Source of the DNA: Chloroherpetonaceae bacterium
Lineage (GTDB): Bacteria > Bacteroidota > Chlorobiia > Chlorobiales > Thermochlorobacteraceae
Length of the DNA stretch: 53,816 bases
Direction: 5' to 3'
NCBI GenBank assembly: GCA_033763895.1
Contig: JANRJQ010000002.1
Coordinates: 1-53,816, forward strand
This document shows, piece after piece, positions 44,485-53,816 of the stretch. How positions within the stretch are numbered: the stretch's first letter is position 1; each line of letters begins with the position of its first letter. The position numbers and the translations under genes are program-made. The notes below the pieces were generated by a model, which did not search any database, was not told the origin of the DNA, and worked only from the letters and a program-made list of their open reading frames with translations.

Positions 44485-46179
44485 TCATAATACTTCTATA
44501 TCTGTTGCAATTTTTGAGTCCCCAAGTAAACTGGGATTGAATTTTATTTTTTTACCTTGCCAAATAATTTTATTTGAATCACTTTCAATTATATATTGCT
44601 TAGTAAAAAAATAATCTACCCCGTCTTGACCTCTAACAAACCCTTTTTCGTTTGAGAGAAAACTTATTTCACCTTCAATTTTATTTGGTATTTCACTCTG
44701 TGCGATTATTTCTTCGTTAATGTTAGTAGATCTAGTAATCCACTCTCCAGTATTCAAAGACCTTAATTTATCAATTCTTTCACTTCCAATTAGATAATGA
44801 GTGGGTATATCTTGAAGTATGCAGTAAGCGTAGTCAAATGCATAAGTCGTTCCTTTCCTTCCCGTTCCCGCATCTATTACTTTTATCAAATTAAATTCTT
44901 GCGATTTTTCCATATATTTATATAATGCTTGAGCGTTATATGGGAACTTAAATCTAAAAGTACTTCTACTTTTACATATTTTAGCCAGATTATTCAGATA
45001 CTCTTTCTCCAAATCAGTATAACCCGTTAATATCGTTTCGGAATGCCTTTTTAAAGCATTGACTGCATCCGAGTGCTTAACTTTTTCCTTTCCATTGTTT
45101 AACTTAAATGACTCATTCATTGAAGAGTCTAAAAGTTGGATTAGTCTTCTGTAATTTCCTCCTGAGCCATTAATCAATTCTTCGATACAATCACCATCAC
45201 TTGTATTTTCACAATCAAAAATTTCTCCTATACGTATTTGGGGTTCATCAAAGTCCACATTTAGATAGTTTTCAATTATTCCTTCAACTCGGCGTCTATA
45301 AGTACGATAATTTTGTACAGTATCTATATTTTCTTCTAACGCAACAACATCACCATACCTTGTTTCAGTAAGTATATCAGAATAAGAGTTTGGATATACT
45401 GCAACTTTTGTCCTTATAAAATCATTAGTTCTTAATTGATTCATAAAGATTTCAAAGAATGAGTCGTTTGTTTCAGCTTTAAAAAAGTTCTTATCTAATG
45501 AACCCGCTTCATCAATCAAGATTAAAATTTTTCCGCCAGAATCACGGATTAGAGTGTCGTACGCCAATACAATATCATTTATGCCCGGATTTTTCTTTTG
45601 TTTAATTTCAACAACTTCATTTTTCTTAAATGCCGTAGAAGCTTCAAAAAATTTGTAATTAGTTTTTGCATTCAATCCAAATTCTGATGAAATCTTTTCG
45701 ACATACTCATCTGATCCTAGTTTCAAAAGTTGATTAGTAGTGTTCTTTATTTTTTCAGGGAAATAAGTATCACTTTTAATCTTTTTCATCCCAAGATGAA
45801 CATTTGCCATTCCTTTAGCATCTTGAAGTTTTAAATATACATTTGAAAGCTCTTCAACAATTTTAATTACTAATCCCTTATAAATTTCTGATGGTTCCTT
45901 TAAGTGTTGAAAATCACTGAGTCTTATAAAGACTGGAAGGATTAGTTCTTGATTTTCAATTAAAGATGGTACTAGTTTGAAAAGGTAAAAGGCATAATTT
46001 GCTCTTAAATACATCGTTTTACCTGATCCCATTCTACCCTTAATTATAGAGTTTTCATATTCTATTGGGGTACTAAGTCCATTTATTGGATTTACAAAGA
46101 GAGAAAGAATGTCGCTCAGATTATATTCGTCAGCGTTTCTCGTTTTAAATGGTCTTTTTCTAAAAATGTCTTCTGTCAT
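44485..46179 (-). CDS. P-loop ATPase with C-terminal cold-shock-like domain
   Basis: 564 residues from the ATG at 46179; the frame is open 38 codons further upstream but that part looks non-coding. Walker A is GRMGSGKT (48-55), Walker B ILILIDEAGS with Asp223-Glu224. The fold resembles ORC/Cdc6-like or Sll1717-type AAA/STAND ATPases, followed by a helical region (about 320-490). The last 60 residues (EISFLSNEKGFVRGQDG, VDYFF, GKKIKF) resemble a cold-shock/OB-fold domain with RNP1- and RNP2-like strands, which would bind RNA or ssDNA. The gene is distinctly AT-rich against its neighbours, a sign of recent transfer. An antiphage or nucleic-acid-sensing role is inference. Confidence 0.7.
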   Translation of the reverse strand: MTEDIFRKRPFKTRNADEYNLSDILSLFVNPINGLSTPIEYENSIIKGRMGSGKTMYLRANYAFYLFKLVPSLIENQELILPVFIRLSDFQHLKEPSEIYKGLVIKIVEELSNVYLKLQDAKGMANVHLGMKKIKSDTYFPEKIKNTTNQLLKLGSDEYVEKISSEFGLNAKTNYKFFEASTAFKKNEVVEIKQKKNPGINDIVLAYDTLIRDSGGKILILIDEAGSLDKNFFKAETNDSFFEIFMNQLRTNDFIRTKVAVYPNSYSDILTETRYGDVVALEENIDTVQNYRTYRRRVEGIIENYLNVDFDEPQIRIGEIFDCENTSDGDCIEELINGSGGNYRRLIQLLDSSMNESFKLNNGKEKVKHSDAVNALKRHSETILTGYTDLEKEYLNNLAKICKSRSTFRFKFPYNAQALYKYMEKSQEFNLIKVIDAGTGRKGTTYAFDYAYCILQDIPTHYLIGSERIDKLRSLNTGEWITRSTNINEEIIAQSEIPNKIEGEISFLSNEKGFVRGQDGVDYFFTKQYIIESDSNKIIWQGKKIKFNPSLLGDSKIATDIEVL

Positions 46180-46320
46180 AATTACTTGATTCTTAAAATA
46201 ATTAAAAACCAATTCTATTGTAGTTGTGATAAGATGATTAAATATATAGAAATATAGTCGGTTTTTGATAATACTTCCAATATTCATCATCAAATAGACT
46301 TTATCTTCTTTTGTTCAAAT

Positions 46321-46360
46321 AAAAAAACGGGTTGAAAACCCATTGGCTTTCAACCCGTTT
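46321..46360 (-). terminator. strong terminator of katG
   Basis: A 13-bp perfect stem, AAACGGGTTGAAA (46325-46337) with TTTCAACCCGTTT (46348-46360), has a 10-nt loop. On the minus strand it is followed by a T-run. It lies 32 bp after the katG stop and insulates the ATPase gene, which must have its own promoter within 46180-46320. Confidence 0.88.
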
Positions 46361-46391
46361 GAAAATCTTATGATTTAGAGACTTGAAACAA

Positions 46392-48860
<2,469 letters not shown>

Positions 48861-49113
48861 TTAGTTAATCAAAAACGAAACGGCTTAAAGTTTGTCAATT
48901 TTTTTGATAATTGAAAGTTATATAATTAAAAATCCAATCGATTTTGTCTATAATTTATCATTGATTCATTTTCAAAAATCGACCTCTCAAAGGTCAATTC
49001 ACAGGATTTTCGTTCAGGTTTCACTTCATTGCTTTGAAAGTATTATGTTATCAGATTAATATCGGAACTCGAATTCTGAAAAGTTTCTGAGTTAAAACAA
49101 AAACACAATTTGT

Positions 49114-49638
49114 ATGACTTTAGAAGATAAAATTAGAAAAGAAGTCATCCGCGAATACGGCGATGGCTATCATGCATTTGGATTAAACCGCATAATGGGC
49201 AATATCGTGGGGTTGCTCATAATTGCAAGTGAGCCACAATCGCTCGATGAAATTTGCAAACAGCTTGGGCGAACCAAGGGCGTGGTGAGTCAGATCATGC
49301 GGCGGCTTGTTGAGCGAAATTTGGTGCGGAAGGTTCTTTCTACCGGTACGCGAAAAGATTATTACGAAGTTCATCCCTCCGTATTTGAGAATGCGTTTCG
49401 AAATAACCTTGAACTTATTCGCAACAACACGCGAATTGCCAATCGATTGAAGGATTTGGCGGAACAAAGTAAGCACGAGTCGCTGGAGCCATTACAATTA
49501 AGGCTTTCCGAGATGGCAAGGTTCTATGAACTTACCGTTGATCACTACGAACGGTTTTTAGCTGAGTGGCACGGTGAGCGAGATAAGCTGCATTCAAAGT
49601 TCACAAAAGCAGAAAAGAAAAAGAATCTGAAAAAATAA
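49114..49638 (+). CDS. GbsR/MarR-family transcriptional regulator
   Basis: 174 residues. The winged helix-turn-helix spans about 30-90, with recognition-helix region SLDEICKQLGRTKGVVSQIM and wing VRKVLSTGTRKDYYEV. The C-terminal helices (about 95-165) are typical of the GbsR subgroup that dimerises. It probably represses nearby promoters. It stands between katG (divergent) and the fabG-acyl ligase operon (93 bp downstream, same strand), and could control either one. A GACCT/AGGTC inverted repeat at 48981-48995 in the divergent gap is a candidate operator. Confidence 0.88.
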   Translation: MTLEDKIRKEVIREYGDGYHAFGLNRIMGNIVGLLIIASEPQSLDEICKQLGRTKGVVSQIMRRLVERNLVRKVLSTGTRKDYYEVHPSVFENAFRNNLELIRNNTRIANRLKDLAEQSKHESLEPLQLRLSEMARFYELTVDHYERFLAEWHGERDKLHSKFTKAEKKKNLKK

Positions 49639-49731
49639 TTTTTTTTCTTCATTACGTTTTATATTTTTCAAACGTTCAAAACATTAGAAATTTCTGACAA
49701 TTCAATTTCTGTTTTAAGAAATTCAAAGACA

Positions 49732-50478
49732 ATGAGACGCTTGGAAAACAAAGTCGCCATAATTACCGGCGGCGCTCAAGGGATTGGCAAAGCAACTGCG
49801 TTGAAATTTGCAGCAGAAGGCGCAAAGCTCATCATTTGGGATATGAATGAAGAGAAAGGGATACTCTTCACTGAAGACCTGTCAAAAATGGGCGCTCAAG
49901 CATTGTTCCAAAAAGTGAATGTTTCCTCATTTGAATCTGTAAGTTTAGCCCTTCAATCAGCGTTACAAGTATTTAGCCACATTGATATTCTTATCAATAA
50001 CGCCGGCATCACCCGCGATTCCTCTCTACTCAAAATGACCGAAGAACAGTGGCAACAAGTCATTGATGTTAATCTTACCGGCGTATTTCATTGCACAAAA
50101 GCCGTTGCGCCAATAATGGTTGAGCGCAAGTCGGGCAGAATCATTAATGCAAGCTCAGTAGTAGGCATCTACGGAAATTTTGGGCAAACCAATTATGTCG
50201 CTACAAAAGCCGGAGTCATTGGGATGACACAAGTTTGGGCAAGAGAACTTGGCCGCAAAGGCATTACCGTAAATGCCGTAGCCCCCGGATTTATCGCAAC
50301 AGACATGATTCAAACAATTCCTGAAAAAATTTTAGAAGGCATTAAAGAAAAAACGCCGTTGCAACGCTTCGGAATGCCCGAAGACATTGCCAATACATTT
50401 TGTTTTTTGGCTTCAGATGAAGCCTCATTCATTAACGGCGCTGTTATCAGTGTCGATGGTGGGTATATCCCGGCATAA
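49732..50478 (+). CDS. 3-oxoacyl-ACP reductase-like short-chain dehydrogenase
   Basis: 248-residue classical SDR close to FabG. The NAD(P)-binding TGGAQGIGKA (about 12-21), the structural NNAG, the catalytic Ser in INASSVVG, the YVATK catalytic pair and APGFIATDM are all present, and it ends in SVDGGYIPA. It would reduce a 3-keto-acyl thioester. It heads a likely operon with a KAS III homologue, an MFS transporter and an acyl-CoA/AMP ligase. Because other acyl-chain enzymes follow, a dedicated pathway rather than housekeeping FabG is likely, but this is inference. Confidence 0.92.
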   Translation: MRRLENKVAIITGGAQGIGKATALKFAAEGAKLIIWDMNEEKGILFTEDLSKMGAQALFQKVNVSSFESVSLALQSALQVFSHIDILINNAGITRDSSLLKMTEEQWQQVIDVNLTGVFHCTKAVAPIMVERKSGRIINASSVVGIYGNFGQTNYVATKAGVIGMTQVWARELGRKGITVNAVAPGFIATDMIQTIPEKILEGIKEKTPLQRFGMPEDIANTFCFLASDEASFINGAVISVDGGYIPA

Positions 50479-50495
50479 AGAAAGTTTTATTCCAT

Positions 50496-50511
50496 TGCTC
50501 CATTAGGAGCA
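50496..50511 (+). promoter_or_regulatory. hairpin sequestering the ribosome binding site of the KAS III gene
   Basis: TGCTCC (50496-50501) and GGAGCA (50506-50511) form a perfect 6-bp stem with an ATTA loop. The AGGAG at 50505-50509, the best ribosome binding site for the next gene (TTG at 50521), lies in its 3' arm. It may couple translation to the upstream gene. Confidence 0.45.
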
Positions 50512-50520
50512 TTAACTGAA

Positions 50521-51516
50521 TTGAGAATGAGAAGCGCAGTGATTGCATCAAGCAGTCTTTATGCCCCTTCGCGGGTACTCACCAATCAATATTTCAACGA
50601 AATGTTGGGCGAGGATGTTGGAACTTGGCTTGAGCAAAATCTCACCATTCGCGAAAGGCGATGGGCACAAGCAAACGAATCCACCGCCGACCTTGTTGAG
50701 AATGCCGCTAAGGACGCTCTTCATAAAGCAGAACTTTCCGCAGAAAAAATCGATCTCATCATTGTAGCAACCGATACTCCCGAATACATCTCCCCATCAA
50801 CAGCTTCTGTGGTTCAATATCGCTTGGGTGCTAAAAATGCTGGAACATTCGATTTAAATACAGCATGCGCGGGTTTTGTAACCGCATTGGATGTTGCCTC
50901 CAAATACATCGCTTCCGATGAGCATTATCAGAATATTCTTGTGATAGGGGCTTACACGATGAGCAAATACTTAGACCTTCATGATAAAAAGACCGTAACA
51001 CTTTTCGCTGATGGTGCCGGTGGGTTTGTGCTTTCATCAGAGGCGAATTCAAAACGAGGTTTTCTTTCTAGCCAACTACTCACCGAGGGTCAGTATCACG
51101 GCTGGATGGGGATATATGGCGGCGGAACACATCTTCCAACCACCACGGAAACGCTTGATAAAAAAGATCATTTACTCAAGTTTGTGAAAAAGTTTCCAAA
51201 AGAATTGAATCCGGAAATTTGGTCACAAATGATTCAAACCCTCTGCAGTCGAGTGAACATTCAGCCTTCGGATGTTGCGCAGTATTTCTTTTCACAAATC
51301 AATATTAACAGCATTTGGGATACGCTTGGGAAATTGAATCTGCCCAAAGAAAAGGCACATACAATTATGGATCGATATGCCTATACAGGTTCAGCCTGCA
51401 TCCCGATGGCCTTTCATGAAGCGGTAGAACTTGGAAAAGTGAAGCGCGGTGATTTGGTGATGTTTGTGGGTTCAGGCGGCGGGCTCTCGTTTGCAAGTGC
51501 TGCTTTTCGGTATTAA
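50521..51516 (+). CDS. KAS III (FabH/OleA) homologue with altered active site
   Basis: 331 residues from a TTG start placed 11 nt after AGGAG; an ATG at 50527 is the alternative. The thiolase-fold N-terminal half has the nucleophile Cys116 in DLNTACAGFVTAL. In the C-terminal half the usual HQAN motif is SQIN (Ser258 in place of the catalytic His), and the GNTSAAS loop is AYTGSAC (Tyr288 in place of Asn). It cannot use the standard Cys-His-Asn decarboxylative condensation. It may be an acyltransferase, a thioester-binding partner subunit or a novel synthase. The family is clear, the reaction is not. Located between the FabG-like reductase and the MFS gene (18-bp gap). Confidence 0.85.
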   Translation: MRMRSAVIASSSLYAPSRVLTNQYFNEMLGEDVGTWLEQNLTIRERRWAQANESTADLVENAAKDALHKAELSAEKIDLIIVATDTPEYISPSTASVVQYRLGAKNAGTFDLNTACAGFVTALDVASKYIASDEHYQNILVIGAYTMSKYLDLHDKKTVTLFADGAGGFVLSSEANSKRGFLSSQLLTEGQYHGWMGIYGGGTHLPTTTETLDKKDHLLKFVKKFPKELNPEIWSQMIQTLCSRVNIQPSDVAQYFFSQININSIWDTLGKLNLPKEKAHTIMDRYAYTGSACIPMAFHEAVELGKVKRGDLVMFVGSGGGLSFASAAFRY

Positions 51517-51534
51517 ATCATTTAAAGGTAGGAA

Positions 51535-52812
51535 ATGAAAGAGCAGATGATTGCCAATGAAACTCAGGGAGAAGCAAGCCGATATGCGTGGGCGGTGCTT
51601 GCACTTCTAACCTTGGTGTATTTGCTCAATTTTTTGGATAGGATGCTCATTTACATTCTCTTCACTCCCATCAAAAAAGAAATGCACTTTACCGATGTAG
51701 AACTTGCATTGCTCAGTTCTACCTCATTTGTCATTTTTTACACTGTTCTCGGAATCCCTTTTGGAAAATTGGCCGATAAAATTGAGCGGAAAAAAATGAT
51801 TGCTTTCGGGCTTGCGGCGTGGAGTTTCTTTTCCGGCATGACGGGTTTTGCGGCTGATTTTTGGAGCATTTTCGCGTGCCGTGTTATGGTGGGTGTCGGC
51901 GAGGCCACTCTTGGCCCGGCGGCGCTTTCACTTCTTTCTGATTTTTTCCCGAAGGAAATTCGAGCGACTGCTCAAGGAATTTATTCTTCTGCAATTGCCA
52001 TTGGAAGCGGCCTTGCTTTTCTGCTTGGTGGTTGGATTGCTGATACTATGGGATGGCGTTATGCCTTTTATTTCCTTGGCTTCCCGGGTGCGATCATTGC
52101 ATTTCTCGTTATTTTGATTCGAGAGCCAAAACGAGGTGAAAATGAAAAACCTACTGAAAGCATTCAAGAAAGTCGGTTGATTGAACTCTTGAAAACCAAA
52201 ATGCTTTGGCTTCATCATTTGGGATACTCTGTTTTTAATGTTGCTTCCGCAAGTGTCGGCGCTTGGCTGACGATTTATTTTGTGCGTGTTCATAAGCTTT
52301 CAGTAAGCGAAGTTGGTCTTTGGTTTGGGTTGGCAATGATGACAGGAGGGCTCGCGGGAATGGTTGTTGGAGGCATTTTAGCCGATCGATTTCGAAAACA
52401 ACATTTGGGTGGAAGAATGCTTCTTGCCAGCATCTCGGCTATTGCAAGTTCATTACTCTGGGCTTTGATGCTTTTTGGGAATGAAGTTAAAGTTCTGCTT
52501 GTATTGAATATCGCGTTGCAGGCATTTTCTCTCTCTTGGTTAGGTCCGTCTTTTGCCGATTTAAATGATTTGGTTGAACCAAAACAGCGAGGTTTGGCCG
52601 TTGGCGTTTACTTTTTTCTGGTGAATGTTTTTGGCTACGGAATCGCGCCGCTCCTGATTGGATGGATTAACGATGCAATGCAAATCACCTTGAATCCGGA
52701 AGCAATGAGAACCTCCCTGATGATATGTCCTATTGCTTGTGTGATCGCATCAGGGATTCTTTGGTTTGGTAGCAGAGAAATGAATGTGAAGTATGAAGGG
52801 GTGAATCGATGA
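51535..52812 (+). CDS. MFS transporter, spinster-like
   Basis: 425-residue major facilitator with about 12 membrane helices. The loop 2-3 motif GKLADKIERKKMI (about 80-92) and the related GILADRFRKQ between helices 8 and 9 are diagnostic. LLNFLDRMLIYILFTPIKKE in helix 1 and EATLGPAALSLLSDFFP in the first half resemble spinster/hexuronate-type carriers. It may export a product or import a substrate of the adjacent acyl-processing enzymes. A Shine-Dalgarno-like AGGA precedes the start, and the stop overlaps the next gene by 4 nt (ATGA), indicating translational coupling. Confidence 0.9.
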   Translation: MKEQMIANETQGEASRYAWAVLALLTLVYLLNFLDRMLIYILFTPIKKEMHFTDVELALLSSTSFVIFYTVLGIPFGKLADKIERKKMIAFGLAAWSFFSGMTGFAADFWSIFACRVMVGVGEATLGPAALSLLSDFFPKEIRATAQGIYSSAIAIGSGLAFLLGGWIADTMGWRYAFYFLGFPGAIIAFLVILIREPKRGENEKPTESIQESRLIELLKTKMLWLHHLGYSVFNVASASVGAWLTIYFVRVHKLSVSEVGLWFGLAMMTGGLAGMVVGGILADRFRKQHLGGRMLLASISAIASSLLWALMLFGNEVKVLLVLNIALQAFSLSWLGPSFADLNDLVEPKQRGLAVGVYFFLVNVFGYGIAPLLIGWINDAMQITLNPEAMRTSLMICPIACVIASGILWFGSREMNVKYEGVNR

Positions 52813-53816
52813 ATACAGACTGGTTGAAAAAACTATCGTCCTACTTCCCAAAGAAAGTTGCGATGAAGGAAGTAGAATCGGGGAGGGAATTGACCTATGA
52901 GCAATTTCAAAATTGTGCGTCTCGCTTAGCGTCTGTTTTAACACATGATTTGGGATTAAAGCACGGGGACCGCGTAGCGATTTTAGCTGAAAATTCGCTT
53001 GAGCATTTTATTCTCTTTTTTGTTGCTCAAAAAACCGGACTCATCATTGTTCCATTAAACTATCGACTCTCATCAAGCGAAATCGGTGATCTCTTGACGG
53101 ATTGTACGCCGTCGTTACTCATCATTGAAGATAAATTTCAACATCTCATTGAAGGCTATATAGCACCGCAGATAAAAATCTGGGAGCTAACGAAGGTTGA
53201 GCAACTCTGTTATCAAAAGAAGGAGGAACCGTTCGATTTCGAGAGCAAAGAGCTTAATGAAGATAATTCACTTTTTATACTCTACACTGCGGGTACGACA
53301 GGAAATCCAAAAGGGGTTTTGTATTCACACAAAATGCTTTTCTGGAATAGTATCAACACCTCGCTTCGAATCGATTTGACGAGTGAAGATCGAACATTGA
53401 CTTTCTTGCCGCTTTTTCACACGGGCGGGCTCAATGTGGTTGCAACGCCTTTTTTGCATCGCGGCGGGTATGTGGCGTTGGTGAAAAAGTTTGAGGCAGC
53501 GCTTGTGACTTCCCTCTTGGAAAGCGAATCGATTACCATTTTTATGGGAGTTCCTACAACGCTGAAGATGATGGCGGAGTCAAATGCTTTTCAAAGCACT
53601 TCGGTTAAAACCGTACGGTTTGCTATGGTTGGCGGCGAGCCGATGCCGCTCCCTTTGATTGAAACTTGGCACAATAAGGGTGTTTGGATTCGTCAGGGGT
53701 TTGGCATGACGGAGGTTGGGCCAAATCTTTTTTCATTGCATCAAGACGATGCAGTAAGAAAAATCGGATCTATTGGAGTAACGAACTTTTATCTCGACGC
53801 AAGAATCGTTGATGAT
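52809..53816 (+). CDS. acyl-CoA synthetase/AMP-dependent ligase (partial, runs off window)
   Basis: The frame is open from the ATG at 52809 to the window end: 336 residues of a family usually about 500 long. The P-loop YTAGTTGNPKGV (about 158-169) and GFGMTEVGP (about 300-308, motif A5) identify the adenylate-forming superfamily, of the fatty-acyl- or aryl-CoA ligase kind. The C-terminal hinge and catalytic Lys lie outside the window. It would activate a carboxylic acid to the acyl-AMP and then a CoA thioester, possibly for the upstream reductase and KAS III homologue. Its start overlaps the MFS stop (ATGA). Confidence 0.92.
   Translation, partial: MNTDWLKKLSSYFPKKVAMKEVESGRELTYEQFQNCASRLASVLTHDLGLKHGDRVAILAENSLEHFILFFVAQKTGLIIVPLNYRLSSSEIGDLLTDCTPSLLIIEDKFQHLIEGYIAPQIKIWELTKVEQLCYQKKEEPFDFESKELNEDNSLFILYTAGTTGNPKGVLYSHKMLFWNSINTSLRIDLTSEDRTLTFLPLFHTGGLNVVATPFLHRGGYVALVKKFEAALVTSLLESESITIFMGVPTTLKMMAESNAFQSTSVKTVRFAMVGGEPMPLPLIETWHNKGVWIRQGFGMTEVGPNLFSLHQDDAVRKIGSIGVTNFYLDARIVDD

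Noticed and set aside
48901-48995. PerR/Fur-like box upstream of katG
   Set aside because: AT-rich stretches such as CTATAATTTATCATTG only loosely match a Per box. The evidence is too weak to list as a site.

Overview
Overall: a 53.8-kb stretch of bacterial chromosome with moderate-to-low GC. It comes most likely from the Bacteroidota/Chlorobiota (FCB) group, possibly a Chloroherpeton-like Chlorobiota. Evidence for this: a textbook TTTG-N19-TAnnTTTG promoter ahead of rplU-rpmA and matching -7 elements ahead of other genes; mostly weak or absent Shine-Dalgarno sequences; many secreted proteins whose signal peptides end in a short hydrophobic run plus AQ; and the protein flavour (MutS, RelA/SpoT, GcvP, rplU-rpmA). 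The phylum call is inference, not a search result.

Layout. 0-10 kb is mainly housekeeping: an ATP-grasp protein, an orphan TolC-type efflux channel behind a tandem TetR-like operator, a secreted WD40-CAP fusion, mutS, rplU-rpmA, a GNAT acetyltransferase and a secreted PQQ-type sugar dehydrogenase. 10.3-21.8 kb is an accessory island, all on the minus strand apart from one RNA candidate: a HIRAN/J-domain-like pair, a structured tRNA-like RNA candidate with its own promoter and terminator (+ strand), a DUF559 nuclease beside an 86-bp cruciform repeat, a two-gene restriction/defence operon (PLD nuclease-SNF2 helicase plus Eco57I-type methylase), a secreted TPR protein and a DUF4258/DUF2283 toxin-antitoxin-like pair. 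Two extra copies of the 3' end of relA/spoT sit in it downstream of the real gene. Both keep the RelA reading frame to a stop codon, and one is followed by a decayed DUF2283 copy. This looks like repeated insertion or duplication at the relA 3' end.

22-38 kb returns to conserved functions: bifunctional relA/spoT; then a plus-strand run of a SAM methyltransferase, an ArsA/GET3 ATPase, cytidine deaminase, a transglutaminase-DUF2126 protein, the glutamate symporter GltS, an L-serine dehydratase beta subunit, a TPR sensor histidine kinase, penicillin-binding protein 1C and a MacB/FtsX-type permease. gcvP (38-41 kb) is convergent with the permease and divergent from a class II glutamine amidotransferase.

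42-49 kb is more accessory: a Bro-N/DinD-type pseudogene with three in-frame nonsense codons, a DUF808 membrane protein, an AT-rich P-loop ATPase with a C-terminal cold-shock-like domain, and a signal-peptide-bearing catalase-peroxidase. The window closes with a GbsR/MarR-type regulator followed by a tight lipid/acyl operon: FabG-like reductase, a KAS III homologue lacking its catalytic His and Asn, an MFS transporter and an acyl-CoA ligase that runs off the window. No CRISPR array, complete IS element, rRNA or canonical tRNA gene was seen.
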